Source of the DNA: an uncultured Collinsella sp.
Lineage (GTDB): Bacteria > Actinomycetota > Coriobacteriia > Coriobacteriales > Coriobacteriaceae
Reading direction: 5' to 3'
NCBI GenBank assembly: GCA_905210085.1
Contig: CAJLVJ010000041.1
Span: 1 to 16,968, forward strand
Length of the DNA stretch: 16,968 nt
The stretch's first letter is position 1. Every line of letters begins with the position of its first letter. Below the pieces are notes generated by a model. That model was not told the origin of the DNA. It was given only the letters and a program-made list of their open reading frames with translations, and searched no databases. Positions 1 to 5,690 of the stretch are shown here, piece by piece. Both the position numbers and the translations under genes were made by a program.

Positions 1-638
1 AAGCCGCGCTGCTCGGCGGCAAGCGCGGTGGCATCGGTCTTGCCCACGCTCGAGATAAGCAGCGGCACACACAGCGGCAGCATGAGTTTGAGTTTCTTGA
101 CGGGATTCTTAGTGTCGTATTCGACGCCGCGTGCAGTCTGCGCCTCCATGATGGCGTTCATTTCCTGGCCAAATACCGGCACAAAACGCAGCGCCGTGGT
201 AAAGGTGAAGGCATAGCGATATGGCACGTGCAGCACCTCGACGCAAGCGTTGGCGAGGTCGTTGAGCTTGGTCACCATAAGCATGAGGATGAGTGGCAGC
301 GCCACGCCCAACAGGCGTAGGCAGGCCTTCGATCCGGTAATGAGGCCCGTGTCGGTGATAAAGCCCCACACCATGTTGCCGTCGCGCATAAAGGCCAGCT
401 GAAGCACCAGCATGATAAGCGCGAGCGGAATCAGCAGCTTGAGTAGCGAGAGCAGACGGTCGACGACGCCGGCGTAGGCGCCCAGTGCAAGGGTGAGCGC
501 CAAAAAGCCCAACAGCGCCACGTAGGTGTCGGACAGGAAAATGCCGATGATGATGGCGGCGGCAAGGCCCAGTTTGACGACCGGGTTCAAGCGGTGCAGC
601 AGTGTATCGCCCGGCATATAGTCGATGACGTTAACCAC
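1..638 (-). CDS. ecfT: ECF transporter transmembrane subunit EcfT (partial, C-terminus beyond window)
   Basis: EcfT is the energy-coupling membrane subunit. It links the ATPases to the substrate-binding S component in the cytoplasmic membrane. I read 212 codons from a GTG at 638 that overlaps the ATPase stop (TAA at 633-631), with GAGGAG about ten bases upstream; an ATG at 617 is an alternative start. The N-terminal MPGDTLLHRLNPVVKL is typical of the family, several hydrophobic segments follow, and both EcfT coupling motifs are visible: TARG (about residues 168-171) and a second EQRG at about 209-212. The frame stays open to base 1, so roughly 40-60 residues are missing. The gene overlap means it is co-translated with the ATPase. 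Only one Trp (residue 91) occurs in the visible part. The family is clear; the substrate is set by the S component. Confidence 0.9.
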   Translation of the reverse strand, partial: MVNVIDYMPGDTLLHRLNPVVKLGLAAAIIIGIFLSDTYVALLGFLALTLALGAYAGVVDRLLSLLKLLIPLALIMLVLQLAFMRDGNMVWGFITDTGLITGSKACLRLLGVALPLILMLMVTKLNDLANACVEVLHVPYRYAFTFTTALRFVPVFGQEMNAIMEAQTARGVEYDTKNPVKKLKLMLPLCVPLLISSVGKTDATALAAEQRG

Positions 639-2382
639 GGTGGACCATCTCCTCGGTAATGCGAACGATATCGGTGACCTCGCTCACCTGTGCAAAGGCG
701 GGAGAGACGGAGGATGCCAGGCGACGAGAAAGCTCTATGACCTGGGGCGGCTCAACGTAGGCTCGCTGCATGAGCTCGATGTTCGAGAACAGCTCGTGCG
801 TGCGGCCGCGCTCGAGGATGCGGCCGTCGGCCATTACTACAATGCGCTCGGCAAAGTCGGAGACGACTTCCATGTCGTGGCAGACCATGATTACAGCGCA
901 GCCGCGCTCGGCCATGGTGCGAACGGTTTCCATGACGGTCATGCACTCGCGGTAGTCAAGGCCGCTCGTAGGCTCGTCGAGCACCACGATTTTGGGCTCT
1001 ACGACCACGACGGAGGCGAGTGCCACCATCTGGCGCTGGCCGCACGAGAGCGAGAAGGGCGCCTCGTCGGCCGGCAAGCCAAAGCGGTCGATGACGAGCT
1101 GGGCGCGACGCAGCGCCTCGGCACGGTCGATGCCGGCAAGCTCCAGGCCAAAGGCGACCTCGTCGAGCACGGTGTCCTTGCAGATCTGGCGGTCGGGGTT
1201 TTGGCAGAGCGTTGCGACCTCGCGGGCGATGCGGCTCGTGGGGAGGGCTGCAGTATCCAGTCCCGTGACGCGCACGCTGCCCGAGGCGGGCTTAAGCAGG
1301 CCTGTGAGCAGCTTGGTGAGCGTGGTCTTGCCGGCGCCGTTTTGACCGACGATGCCCACGAGCTCGCCGGGATAGAGGGTCAGGTTGAGGTCGTGGACGG
1401 CGGCGCCGCCATTGGGATAGGCAAACTCAACGTGATCGAAGGTGAGCACGGGCTCGGCGTCCTTGGCGTGCGGGCGCAACGACGGTGCGTGCGGTGAGCT
1501 GGCGGGTGCCTGAGCATCGTTATGCGCGCGTGCGGGGTCGACGATGCCCGTAATCAGGCGCTCGGCCTCATCAACATCCAAACAGGGAGTGCCGCTGGCC
1601 AGGCCATCGGCCTCGAGGCTGTTGAAAATGCGCGTGACACGCGGGCAATCGACGCCGATGGCACGGAGCTCGTCGGTATGCGCGAAGACCTCGTGCGGCT
1701 CGCCCTGTAGCGCGATTTCGCCATGATTGAGCACGAGCACGCGGTTACAGTACTCCGAAAGCAGGGCGACTTTTTGCTCAATGACGACGATGGTGATGCC
1801 GAGTGCGCGGTTGGCCTCGCGTAGGGTCTCGAAGACCAGCGTGGAGCTGGCGGGGTCGAGCGCCGCGGTGGGTTCGTCGAGCACGAGCACACGCGGACGC
1901 ATGGCGAGGATGGCGGCGATGGCAACCTTTTGCTTCTGTCCGCCCGAGAGGGTGGCGATCTCGCGGTCGCGCAGGTCGCTGATGCCGACGGTCTCGAGCG
2001 TCTCGCTCACACGTTGCTCGATCTGGTCGTGGGGAACGCCAAAGTTCTCCAGGCCAAAAAGCATCTCGTCCTCGACGACCGAGGCGACCATTTGCGTGTC
2101 GATGTCTTGCAACACGCTGCCGACGATCTGCGACACATCGGTGAGCGAAACTTCACAGGTGTCGTTGCCGTCGACGGCGACGGAGCCAAAGAACGTGCCA
2201 GTGTAATGGTGGGGTACGGCTCCCGACAGGCAGGCGGCAAGTGTGGACTTGCCGGCGCCCGAAGGGCCGATAATGCCGATAAAATCTCCCCTGTTCACGC
2301 CGAGCGAGATATGCTTAAGCGCCTGCTCGGTCTGCGTGCCATAGGAGAACGAGACATCGTCGACGTTGATGATCGTTTCCAT
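631..2382 (-). CDS. ecfA: Fused double-domain ECF transporter ATPase (EcfA1-EcfA2 fusion)
   Basis: This cytoplasmic ATPase powers the ECF transporter. The 583-residue protein carries two ABC domains in one chain. Domain 1 has Walker A GPSGAGKST (39-47), signature LSGGQ (145-149) and Walker B RVLVLDE (164-170). Domain 2 has Walker A GQNGAGKTT (346-354), signature LSCGQ (445-449), Walker B KIVVLDE (464-470) and switch His502. A low-complexity Ala/Pro/His linker at about 285-308 joins them. In domain 1 the switch histidine region reads VVIEQK, so the usual His appears replaced by Gln203. Together with the LSCGQ signature this suggests one degenerate and one consensus ATP site. The start at 2382 is preceded by AAAGG. 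It lies 107 nt after the S component and overlaps ecfT. The protein contains no tryptophan, which fits regulation by Trp limitation. Fused ATPases of this type are often annotated YkoD-like, so the domain call does not define the substrate. Confidence 0.93.
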   Translation of the reverse strand: METIINVDDVSFSYGTQTEQALKHISLGVNRGDFIGIIGPSGAGKSTLAACLSGAVPHHYTGTFFGSVAVDGNDTCEVSLTDVSQIVGSVLQDIDTQMVASVVEDEMLFGLENFGVPHDQIEQRVSETLETVGISDLRDREIATLSGGQKQKVAIAAILAMRPRVLVLDEPTAALDPASSTLVFETLREANRALGITIVVIEQKVALLSEYCNRVLVLNHGEIALQGEPHEVFAHTDELRAIGVDCPRVTRIFNSLEADGLASGTPCLDVDEAERLITGIVDPARAHNDAQAPASSPHAPSLRPHAKDAEPVLTFDHVEFAYPNGGAAVHDLNLTLYPGELVGIVGQNGAGKTTLTKLLTGLLKPASGSVRVTGLDTAALPTSRIAREVATLCQNPDRQICKDTVLDEVAFGLELAGIDRAEALRRAQLVIDRFGLPADEAPFSLSCGQRQMVALASVVVVEPKIVVLDEPTSGLDYRECMTVMETVRTMAERGCAVIMVCHDMEVVSDFAERIVVMADGRILERGRTHELFSNIELMQRAYVEPPQVIELSRRLASSVSPAFAQVSEVTDIVRITEEMVHRG

Positions 2383-2402
2383 GGATACCTTTCATAGTCA
2401 TC

Positions 2403-2442
2403 GGGGACGTTCTTAAATGACTAGTCGTTTAAGAACGTCCCC
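2403..2442. repeat. 40-bp near-perfect palindrome between S component and ATPase genes
   Basis: Two perfect 15-bp arms (2403-2417 and 2428-2442, GGGGACGTTCTTAAA and its complement) flank a ten-base centre that is itself palindromic (GACTAGTC). The whole is therefore almost fully self-complementary. It sits in the 107-bp gap between the S-component stop and the ATPase start and has no T-tract on the minus strand, so it is not a good intrinsic terminator. A further GGGACAGTC-like piece lies at about 2458-2466. It may be a REP-like dispersed palindrome, or an mRNA-processing or stabilising hairpin that sets the S-to-ATPase ratio; I cannot tell which. Confidence 0.8.
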
Positions 2443-2489
2443 AAAAGCTAGTTGTTTGGGACAGTCTTTGGCGGTGGGGCCGCGATGGG

Positions 2490-3062
2490 CTAGTTGAGCT
2501 TCAGGGCCTTCTGGATGGGCAGATAGAGAGCGCCAACCAGGATGGCGTTAAAGACGGCGGTCATAGCGACGACGGGCAGCATGGCAGCGGCGAGCTCGCC
2601 TACCACGCCGAGCATGGCCATCTTGATGACCATGAAGATGACGCCCGAGACAAAGGTGGTCACGAACGTTGCGATGATGGCGACGGCAGGCTTAACCTGG
2701 CCGTCCTTGGCAGCAGCGTTGACAATGACGGCCATGAGCATGGCGGCGATGCCCTCGGCGGCAAAATCGACGAACGGCGAGGTGGTGGTGATCTGGATCA
2801 CGGCGGCCGAGATCAGGCCGATAACGAGCGCCTGACCGATGTTGGGGCGCACGACCAGGATAGTGAGGCAGAAGGCCGAGATAATGAACTCGGGGCTGAT
2901 CATGCCGCCCGAGATGCCGGAGATGGCCTTGCCGACGGTGAAGTTGAGGATGAAGCCGGCGGCAAGCAGGATGGCGAGCAAGACGAGGGCGCGGACGTCG
3001 AGTTTGCCGCGGTCGGCGGTCTGGACGGTGCGGGGCTGGGCGGTGGTGGTGTTCTGAGACAT
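2490..3062 (-). CDS. ECF transporter substrate-binding S component, predicted tryptophan-specific
   Basis: This is a 190-residue hydrophobic protein with a polar N-terminal tail of about 27 residues followed by roughly five to six membrane segments, the size and pattern of an ECF S component. I chose the ATG at 3062 because AAAGGA lies eight bases upstream. The longer open frame to 3176 runs through a terminator hairpin and is rejected. Transmembrane features include a Gly-rich GKAISGISGGM stretch (about residues 44-54) and a conserved-looking ITTTSP turn. It is first in the operon with the fused EcfA and EcfT and lies directly behind a leader peptide with three Trp codons. That context, plus the absence of any Trp residue in the protein, makes tryptophan the best substrate guess, loosely resembling the TrpP group. 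S-component membership is well supported; Trp specificity is inference from regulation. Confidence 0.75.
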   Translation of the reverse strand: MSQNTTTAQPRTVQTADRGKLDVRALVLLAILLAAGFILNFTVGKAISGISGGMISPEFIISAFCLTILVVRPNIGQALVIGLISAAVIQITTTSPFVDFAAEGIAAMLMAVIVNAAAKDGQVKPAVAIIATFVTTFVSGVIFMVIKMAMLGVVGELAAAMLPVVAMTAVFNAILVGALYLPIQKALKLN

Positions 3063-3109
3063 GGTGAAAATCCTTTCGGAAGGGAAGTGCAAGAGAAGAA
3101 AGCGGAGGC

Positions 3110-3239
3110 GCGTGATGCGAATGCGATCGGGCTCGAGATAGAAAAAGGCCCCCGGTCGAAACCGGAGGCCTTCCAATTACCTAGAGCGCAAAAACAGGCG
3201 TGAGGGACTCACTGTCGACCGATCGTATTCGCATCACGC
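3110..3239 (-). repeat. Long-range 21-nt inverted repeat enclosing the attenuator terminator
   Basis: Bases 3110-3130 and 3219-3239 are complementary at 20 of 21 positions, with a single A-C mismatch. The upstream copy lies inside the leader-peptide reading frame, beginning at the third Trp codon. The downstream copy lies past the terminator, in the 5' untranslated region of the S-component gene. In a read-through transcript they could form a long stem closing a loop of about 88 nt that contains the terminator. Its role is unknown: it may stabilise the read-through mRNA, end leader translation, or act in a further regulatory switch. Confidence 0.85.
3142..3172 (-). terminator. Attenuator: intrinsic terminator of the Trp leader
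   Basis: On the minus strand a 12-bp stem (3172-3161 with 3156-3145, one G-T wobble) closes a TTCG tetraloop and is followed by five Ts. It lies 37 nt after the leader-peptide stop and 80 nt before the S-component start, as expected for a transcription attenuator. The minus-strand CGGTCGA in the leader (3221-3215) is complementary to TCGACCG (3159-3153) in the loop and 3' arm. That offers a competing antiterminator pairing when the ribosome stalls upstream. Confidence 0.88.
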
Positions 3240-3277
3240 CACCACCAGTTGTTGAGAGACTTCATCGTGTTCTTCAT
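3209..3277 (-). CDS. trpL-like: Tryptophan leader peptide (22 aa, three consecutive Trp)
   Basis: A 22-codon reading frame starts with ATG at 3277, eight bases after a strong AAAGGAG (3286-3292), and ends with TGA at 3209-3211. Residues 9-15 read NNWWWRD; the three TGG codons occupy 3239-3247. It sits between an extended -10 promoter and an intrinsic terminator, upstream of an ECF transporter operon. This is the arrangement of classical Trp attenuation, in which scarcity of charged tRNA-Trp stalls the ribosome on the Trp codons and lets transcription continue. A 7-bp hairpin (3240-3234 with 3203-3197) would form only when the ribosome clears the Trp codons. Tandem-Trp leaders of this style are known before trp genes in other actinobacteria such as Streptomyces. 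The peptide probably has no function beyond being translated. Confidence 0.9.
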   Translation of the reverse strand: MKNTMKSLNNWWWRDANTIGRQ

Positions 3278-3327
3278 GTTGGTGGCTCCTTTCGTGATAC
3301 CGTGGCGCGGTCGCACCTAGCTGTTGT

Positions 3328-3346
3328 TGTGCTGCACTATAGCACA
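3328..3346 (-). promoter_or_regulatory. Promoter of the Trp leader with extended -10 and overlapping inverted repeat
   Basis: On the minus strand TGC-TATAGT (3344-3336) forms an extended -10 about 50 nt upstream of the leader ATG. No good -35 is visible at 17 bp. The -10 is wrapped by a 6-bp inverted repeat TGTGCT/AGCACA (3328-3333 and 3341-3346) that could be an operator; no regulator can be named. Confidence 0.5.
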
Positions 3347-3363
3347 GCGAAGTGTGTGCAGGG

Positions 3364-3411
3364 AATCTTTTTTGAAAAGATTTCAGCAGTGTTTCCCGCG
3401 GTGTTTCCCGC
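3364..3411. promoter_or_regulatory. Operator-like inverted repeat and tandem 12-bp repeat upstream of the leader promoter
   Basis: A perfect 8-bp inverted repeat, AATCTTTT and AAAAGATT with a 3-base centre (3364-3382), sits just upstream of where the -35 should be. Next to it, GTGTTTCCCGC occurs twice in tandem (3389-3399 and 3401-3411). Either could be a protein-binding site. Nothing else is seen between the peptidase end and the leader promoter except the hairpin at 3430-3463. Confidence 0.35.
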
Positions 3412-3429
3412 CGGTCAGATAACGGGTCA

Positions 3430-3463
3430 GGAGGGCAAGACCGCTCGCACTGTCTTGCCCTCC
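3430..3463 (-). terminator. Hairpin downstream of the C69 peptidase gene, probable transcript end
   Basis: Perfect 12-bp arms (3430-3441 and 3452-3463, GGAGGGCAAGAC and its complement) with a ten-base loop lie about 17 bases past the peptidase stop codon. No T-tract follows on the minus strand, so termination strength is uncertain; it may be a 3'-end protecting hairpin. Confidence 0.55.
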
Positions 3464-3480
3464 CTTAGGACGTGAGGGCC

Positions 3481-5280
3481 TTAGGCCTTCTTGCGACGAT
3501 AGAGCACGAAGCCGCAGACACCGATGACGACGACGGCGCCAACGGCCATGGCGGCCATGTTGTTGCCCTCGGACTTCTCCTCGGTTGCCTCTTCCTCAAC
3601 CTCGGGTTCGGCAACGTCCTCATCGGAGAGGGCCTCGTCGGCGTAGGTGATGGACTTGACCAGGCAGTCGTTGTCGGCATCGTAGTCGCTCGGGACGAAC
3701 TCCTCGGAGAAGTCGCCCTCCTTGAGGTAGTCGCGCATCTCCTCGAGCACGGCCTTGCACTTGACGTAGGTGTTTTTGGTGGCAGCCTTGCCGGCCTTGT
3801 TGGCCAGGGCGGTGCGGGCCTCGGTGCCCTCGGCGGCCTGCATGGCCTCGTCGACGGTCAGGTTCTGCTCGATGAGCTCCTTCTGCAGGGCGTCGAGGTA
3901 GGCGCGGACGCCGGTAGCGCAGTGATCGCGGTTCTCATAGGCGAGCGTGTTGATGTCCATGAGGACGTAGTTGATGGAGTTCTTGGGCTCCTCGTTGTTT
4001 ACAACGTCTTCCTCTTCGCAGTGATCGAAGGAGACATCCTGATCGCTGAAGTAGGGGCTGACCTCGGTGAGCAGTGCGGAGTAGAGGGGGATAGCGACGG
4101 AGAACTCGGCGTTGGAGAGCATCTCCCACTGGATGGTCGCGATTTCGGGGTCCATGCCGTGGCGGATCTGGAAGGTGTGAATCTCGGTGTTGCGGTTGGA
4201 GCCGATAGCATAGGCGCCGTCGGTGTTGGCGTTGAGACCGGCGACATTCTCGCCGCGAGCAGCGAAGCTGCGGATTATCTCAAAGGTGTTCCAGTCGGAC
4301 TTGCCGGGCTGGAAGAACAGCGGCTGCATCTCGTGGACCAGGGCGCCGGTCGTGGCGCGAGCGTCTTCACGCTCGTCTTTCACGATCTCGTAGTCAGTGC
4401 CTTCAGCCAGCGGGGCCATGAAGTAATCGCGACCCTGGATATAGCGCGACCACTGGTGCATACCGGCCTCGCTAATCTCCTCGCCGTAGGTCTTGGCGAC
4501 GTCGAACTTGCCGTCGGTGTACTCGGCAAAGCCCTTCTCCTTGGGCATGGACTCGATGTCCTCGGAATGGAGACAGTTCTCGGTGTCGTCGAGGTCGACG
4601 TCATAGGTGAGGTTGCCGATGTTGGGGTTGAGCGAGGCGATGTCATCGGCGAGCCTCATGGCAATCCACTGATGGCCGGAAAGCGCGGCGAACAGCCAGG
4701 TCTCGGTGCTGTCGGCGATGATGATCTGGTCGTTGGAGCAGACGCCCTGCTCGTCGATCAGGCTGCCGATGAGCTCGACGCCCTCGCGGGCCGTGGCGCT
4801 CTCGCCCAGGATGACGCTGGCATAGCTGTACTCGCCAATGCCGGTCTCCTCGGTGATGGGGTCGGCCTCTTCGGCCTTCTCGTTATAGGAGGTGCTCAAC
4901 GTGGCAGAGCAGGAGACGCCCTTCTCGTTGATGCCGGCCTCGGAATATGCGTCGTAGCGATCTTCCCACTGCGAGGGGTTGTCGCGAACGAAGGTGTAGC
5001 GGTAGGTTGCGCCCTTGGACTTGTACTCAAAACCGGACTCGACCGATGTGTACTCGTTGCCGTCCTTGTGTGCGGGCTCAATGCCAAAGTGCTTGACATA
5101 GCGCGGACCGAAGTCTTCGGAACGGCCATAGTACGTGTTGCCGTCTGCCGTGAGCTTGCTACCCATGTAGATCTGGGTGCAGGCGAGCGCCGAAGTCGGC
5201 ATGGCCATGATGGCCGCTGCTCCAAACGCAAGGCCGCAGCCGAGCTTTTTGAGCGTGTTGACAGGATGAGTAAACCTCAT
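3481..5280 (-). CDS. Secreted, membrane-anchored peptidase C69 family (PepD-like dipeptidase)
   Basis: C69 enzymes are N-terminal-nucleophile cysteine peptidases that cleave dipeptides or related amide bonds. This 599-residue protein begins at ATG 5280, four to five bases after GGGAGGG; the in-frame ATG at 5340 lacks a ribosome site. Residues 1-33 form a signal peptide (Lys-rich start, hydrophobic core, ending SALA), which would expose Cys34 as the mature N-terminus. The following CTQIYMGSKLTADGN and GRSEDF match the C69 active-site region. After about residue 550 comes an acidic linker rich in Glu. The chain ends in one hydrophobic span (about 573-593) and RRKKA, giving an outward-facing enzyme anchored at its C-terminus. 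No LPxTG motif is visible, so sortase anchoring is not supported. Family length is usually about 470-500, the excess being linker plus anchor. Substrate is unknown; host- or diet-derived peptides are plausible for a gut organism. Confidence 0.88.
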   Translation of the reverse strand: MRFTHPVNTLKKLGCGLAFGAAAIMAMPTSALACTQIYMGSKLTADGNTYYGRSEDFGPRYVKHFGIEPAHKDGNEYTSVESGFEYKSKGATYRYTFVRDNPSQWEDRYDAYSEAGINEKGVSCSATLSTSYNEKAEEADPITEETGIGEYSYASVILGESATAREGVELIGSLIDEQGVCSNDQIIIADSTETWLFAALSGHQWIAMRLADDIASLNPNIGNLTYDVDLDDTENCLHSEDIESMPKEKGFAEYTDGKFDVAKTYGEEISEAGMHQWSRYIQGRDYFMAPLAEGTDYEIVKDEREDARATTGALVHEMQPLFFQPGKSDWNTFEIIRSFAARGENVAGLNANTDGAYAIGSNRNTEIHTFQIRHGMDPEIATIQWEMLSNAEFSVAIPLYSALLTEVSPYFSDQDVSFDHCEEEDVVNNEEPKNSINYVLMDINTLAYENRDHCATGVRAYLDALQKELIEQNLTVDEAMQAAEGTEARTALANKAGKAATKNTYVKCKAVLEEMRDYLKEGDFSEEFVPSDYDADNDCLVKSITYADEALSDEDVAEPEVEEEATEEKSEGNNMAAMAVGAVVVIGVCGFVLYRRKKA

Positions 5281-5326
5281 GATCCCTCCCAACTGTTGAG
5301 ACCCCACAAAACTGTGCGGAATCTCA

Positions 5327-5460
5327 GCTAATAAATACATCTATTAGCCTATAGGAAGTCTAAAGAGTATTCATCTATTTCGATTAAATACTCGATGAGC
5401 GTCCTAAAATATGCGATGAGCGGACAATAATACTCATTATCTAGCTTTATTTAAATAAAG
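5327..5460 (-). promoter_or_regulatory. AT-rich, repeat-rich control region of the C69 peptidase
   Basis: This stretch is far richer in AT than its surroundings and dense in symmetry. There is a 7-bp inverted repeat GCTAATA/TATTAGC (5327-5348). GAGTATT/AATACTC occurs three times (5365-5371, 5387-5393, 5429-5435). CGATGAGCG is repeated 21 bp apart (5393-5401, 5414-5422). A perfect 16-bp palindrome, CTTTATTTAAATAAAG, occupies 5445-5460. A 21-bp spacing puts both copies on the same helix face, as in activator sites. Exact -10 and -35 boxes cannot be fixed. From 5461 to 5511 I see nothing. Confidence 0.5.
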
Positions 5461-5511
5461 ACGCCCTGCAATTACTGTGCCTGAATAAAGTGCCTTGCAC
5501 GGGGCGCAAAG

Positions 5512-5552
5512 AAAAATCCCCCGCTGTTTGGCAAATGCATAAACAACGGGGG
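5512..5552 (-). terminator. Intrinsic terminator after the lipid kinase / small protein pair
   Basis: On the minus strand CCCCCGTTGTTT (5552-5541) pairs with AAACAGCGGGGG (5529-5518), with one G-T wobble, around an 11-base loop. It is followed by A and five Ts (5516-5512). It lies 36 bases after the small-protein stop and closes the two-gene unit. Confidence 0.88.
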
Positions 5553-5588
5553 AGACGATAATTGGATGAATATCATACCGATGTGGAA

Positions 5589-5681
5589 TTACTTCTTCCG
5601 GCGGTGGATCACGTTGATCGCATAGCCGATGAGCATGGCCAGAACAATGACGATAAAGCCGGGCAGGGGAGTGTCGTTCAT
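5589..5681 (-). CDS. Small single-span membrane protein (30 aa), coupled to the lipid kinase
   Basis: The frame runs from ATG 5681 to TAA 5589. A consensus AGGAGG lies five bases before the ATG, and its first bases are the stop codon of the upstream lipid kinase gene (TAG at 5693-5691), so translation is probably coupled. The protein starts MNDTPLPG, continues with one hydrophobic helix (about residues 8-25, rich in Ile, Val, Leu) and ends in HRRKK. This predicts an N-out/C-in membrane span under the positive-inside rule. A good intrinsic terminator follows directly. I recognise no family. The context suggests it works with, or helps localise, the lipid kinase, but that is inference. It could also be a small toxin-like or regulatory membrane peptide. 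Confidence 0.8.
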   Translation of the reverse strand: MNDTPLPGFIVIVLAMLIGYAINVIHRRKK

Positions 5682-5690
5682 GGGGTCCTC

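Noticed and set aside
3063..3176. 38-residue N-terminal extension of the S component
   Set aside because: It would start at the foot of the attenuator terminator and translate the untranslated region; the ATG at 3062 has the ribosome site.
3110..3290. T-box riboswitch as the Trp-sensing element
   Set aside because: No T-box consensus or specifier-loop layout is seen, whereas a translated Trp-rich frame with ribosome site and stop is present.
3200..3475. 91-codon plus-strand frame across the Trp leader and promoter
   Set aside because: It runs antisense through the leader, promoter and terminator hairpin, lacks a ribosome site and has no recognisable product.
3481..3560. Sortase LPxTG anchor on the C69 peptidase
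   Set aside because: A terminal span and basic tail exist but no LPxTG-like motif precedes them.
5170..5185. Lipoprotein lipobox in the C69 peptidase (ALAC)
   Set aside because: The Cys aligns with the catalytic nucleophile of C69, and the residues before it fit signal peptidase I better than a lipobox; a second anchor is already present at the C-terminus.
3472..5331. Open frame of 619 codons on the plus strand antisense to the C69 peptidase
   Set aside because: It is a mirror of the GC-rich codon pattern of the real gene, has no ribosome site, and its translation is Gly/Val/Leu/Ala/Asp-rich without recognisable motifs.
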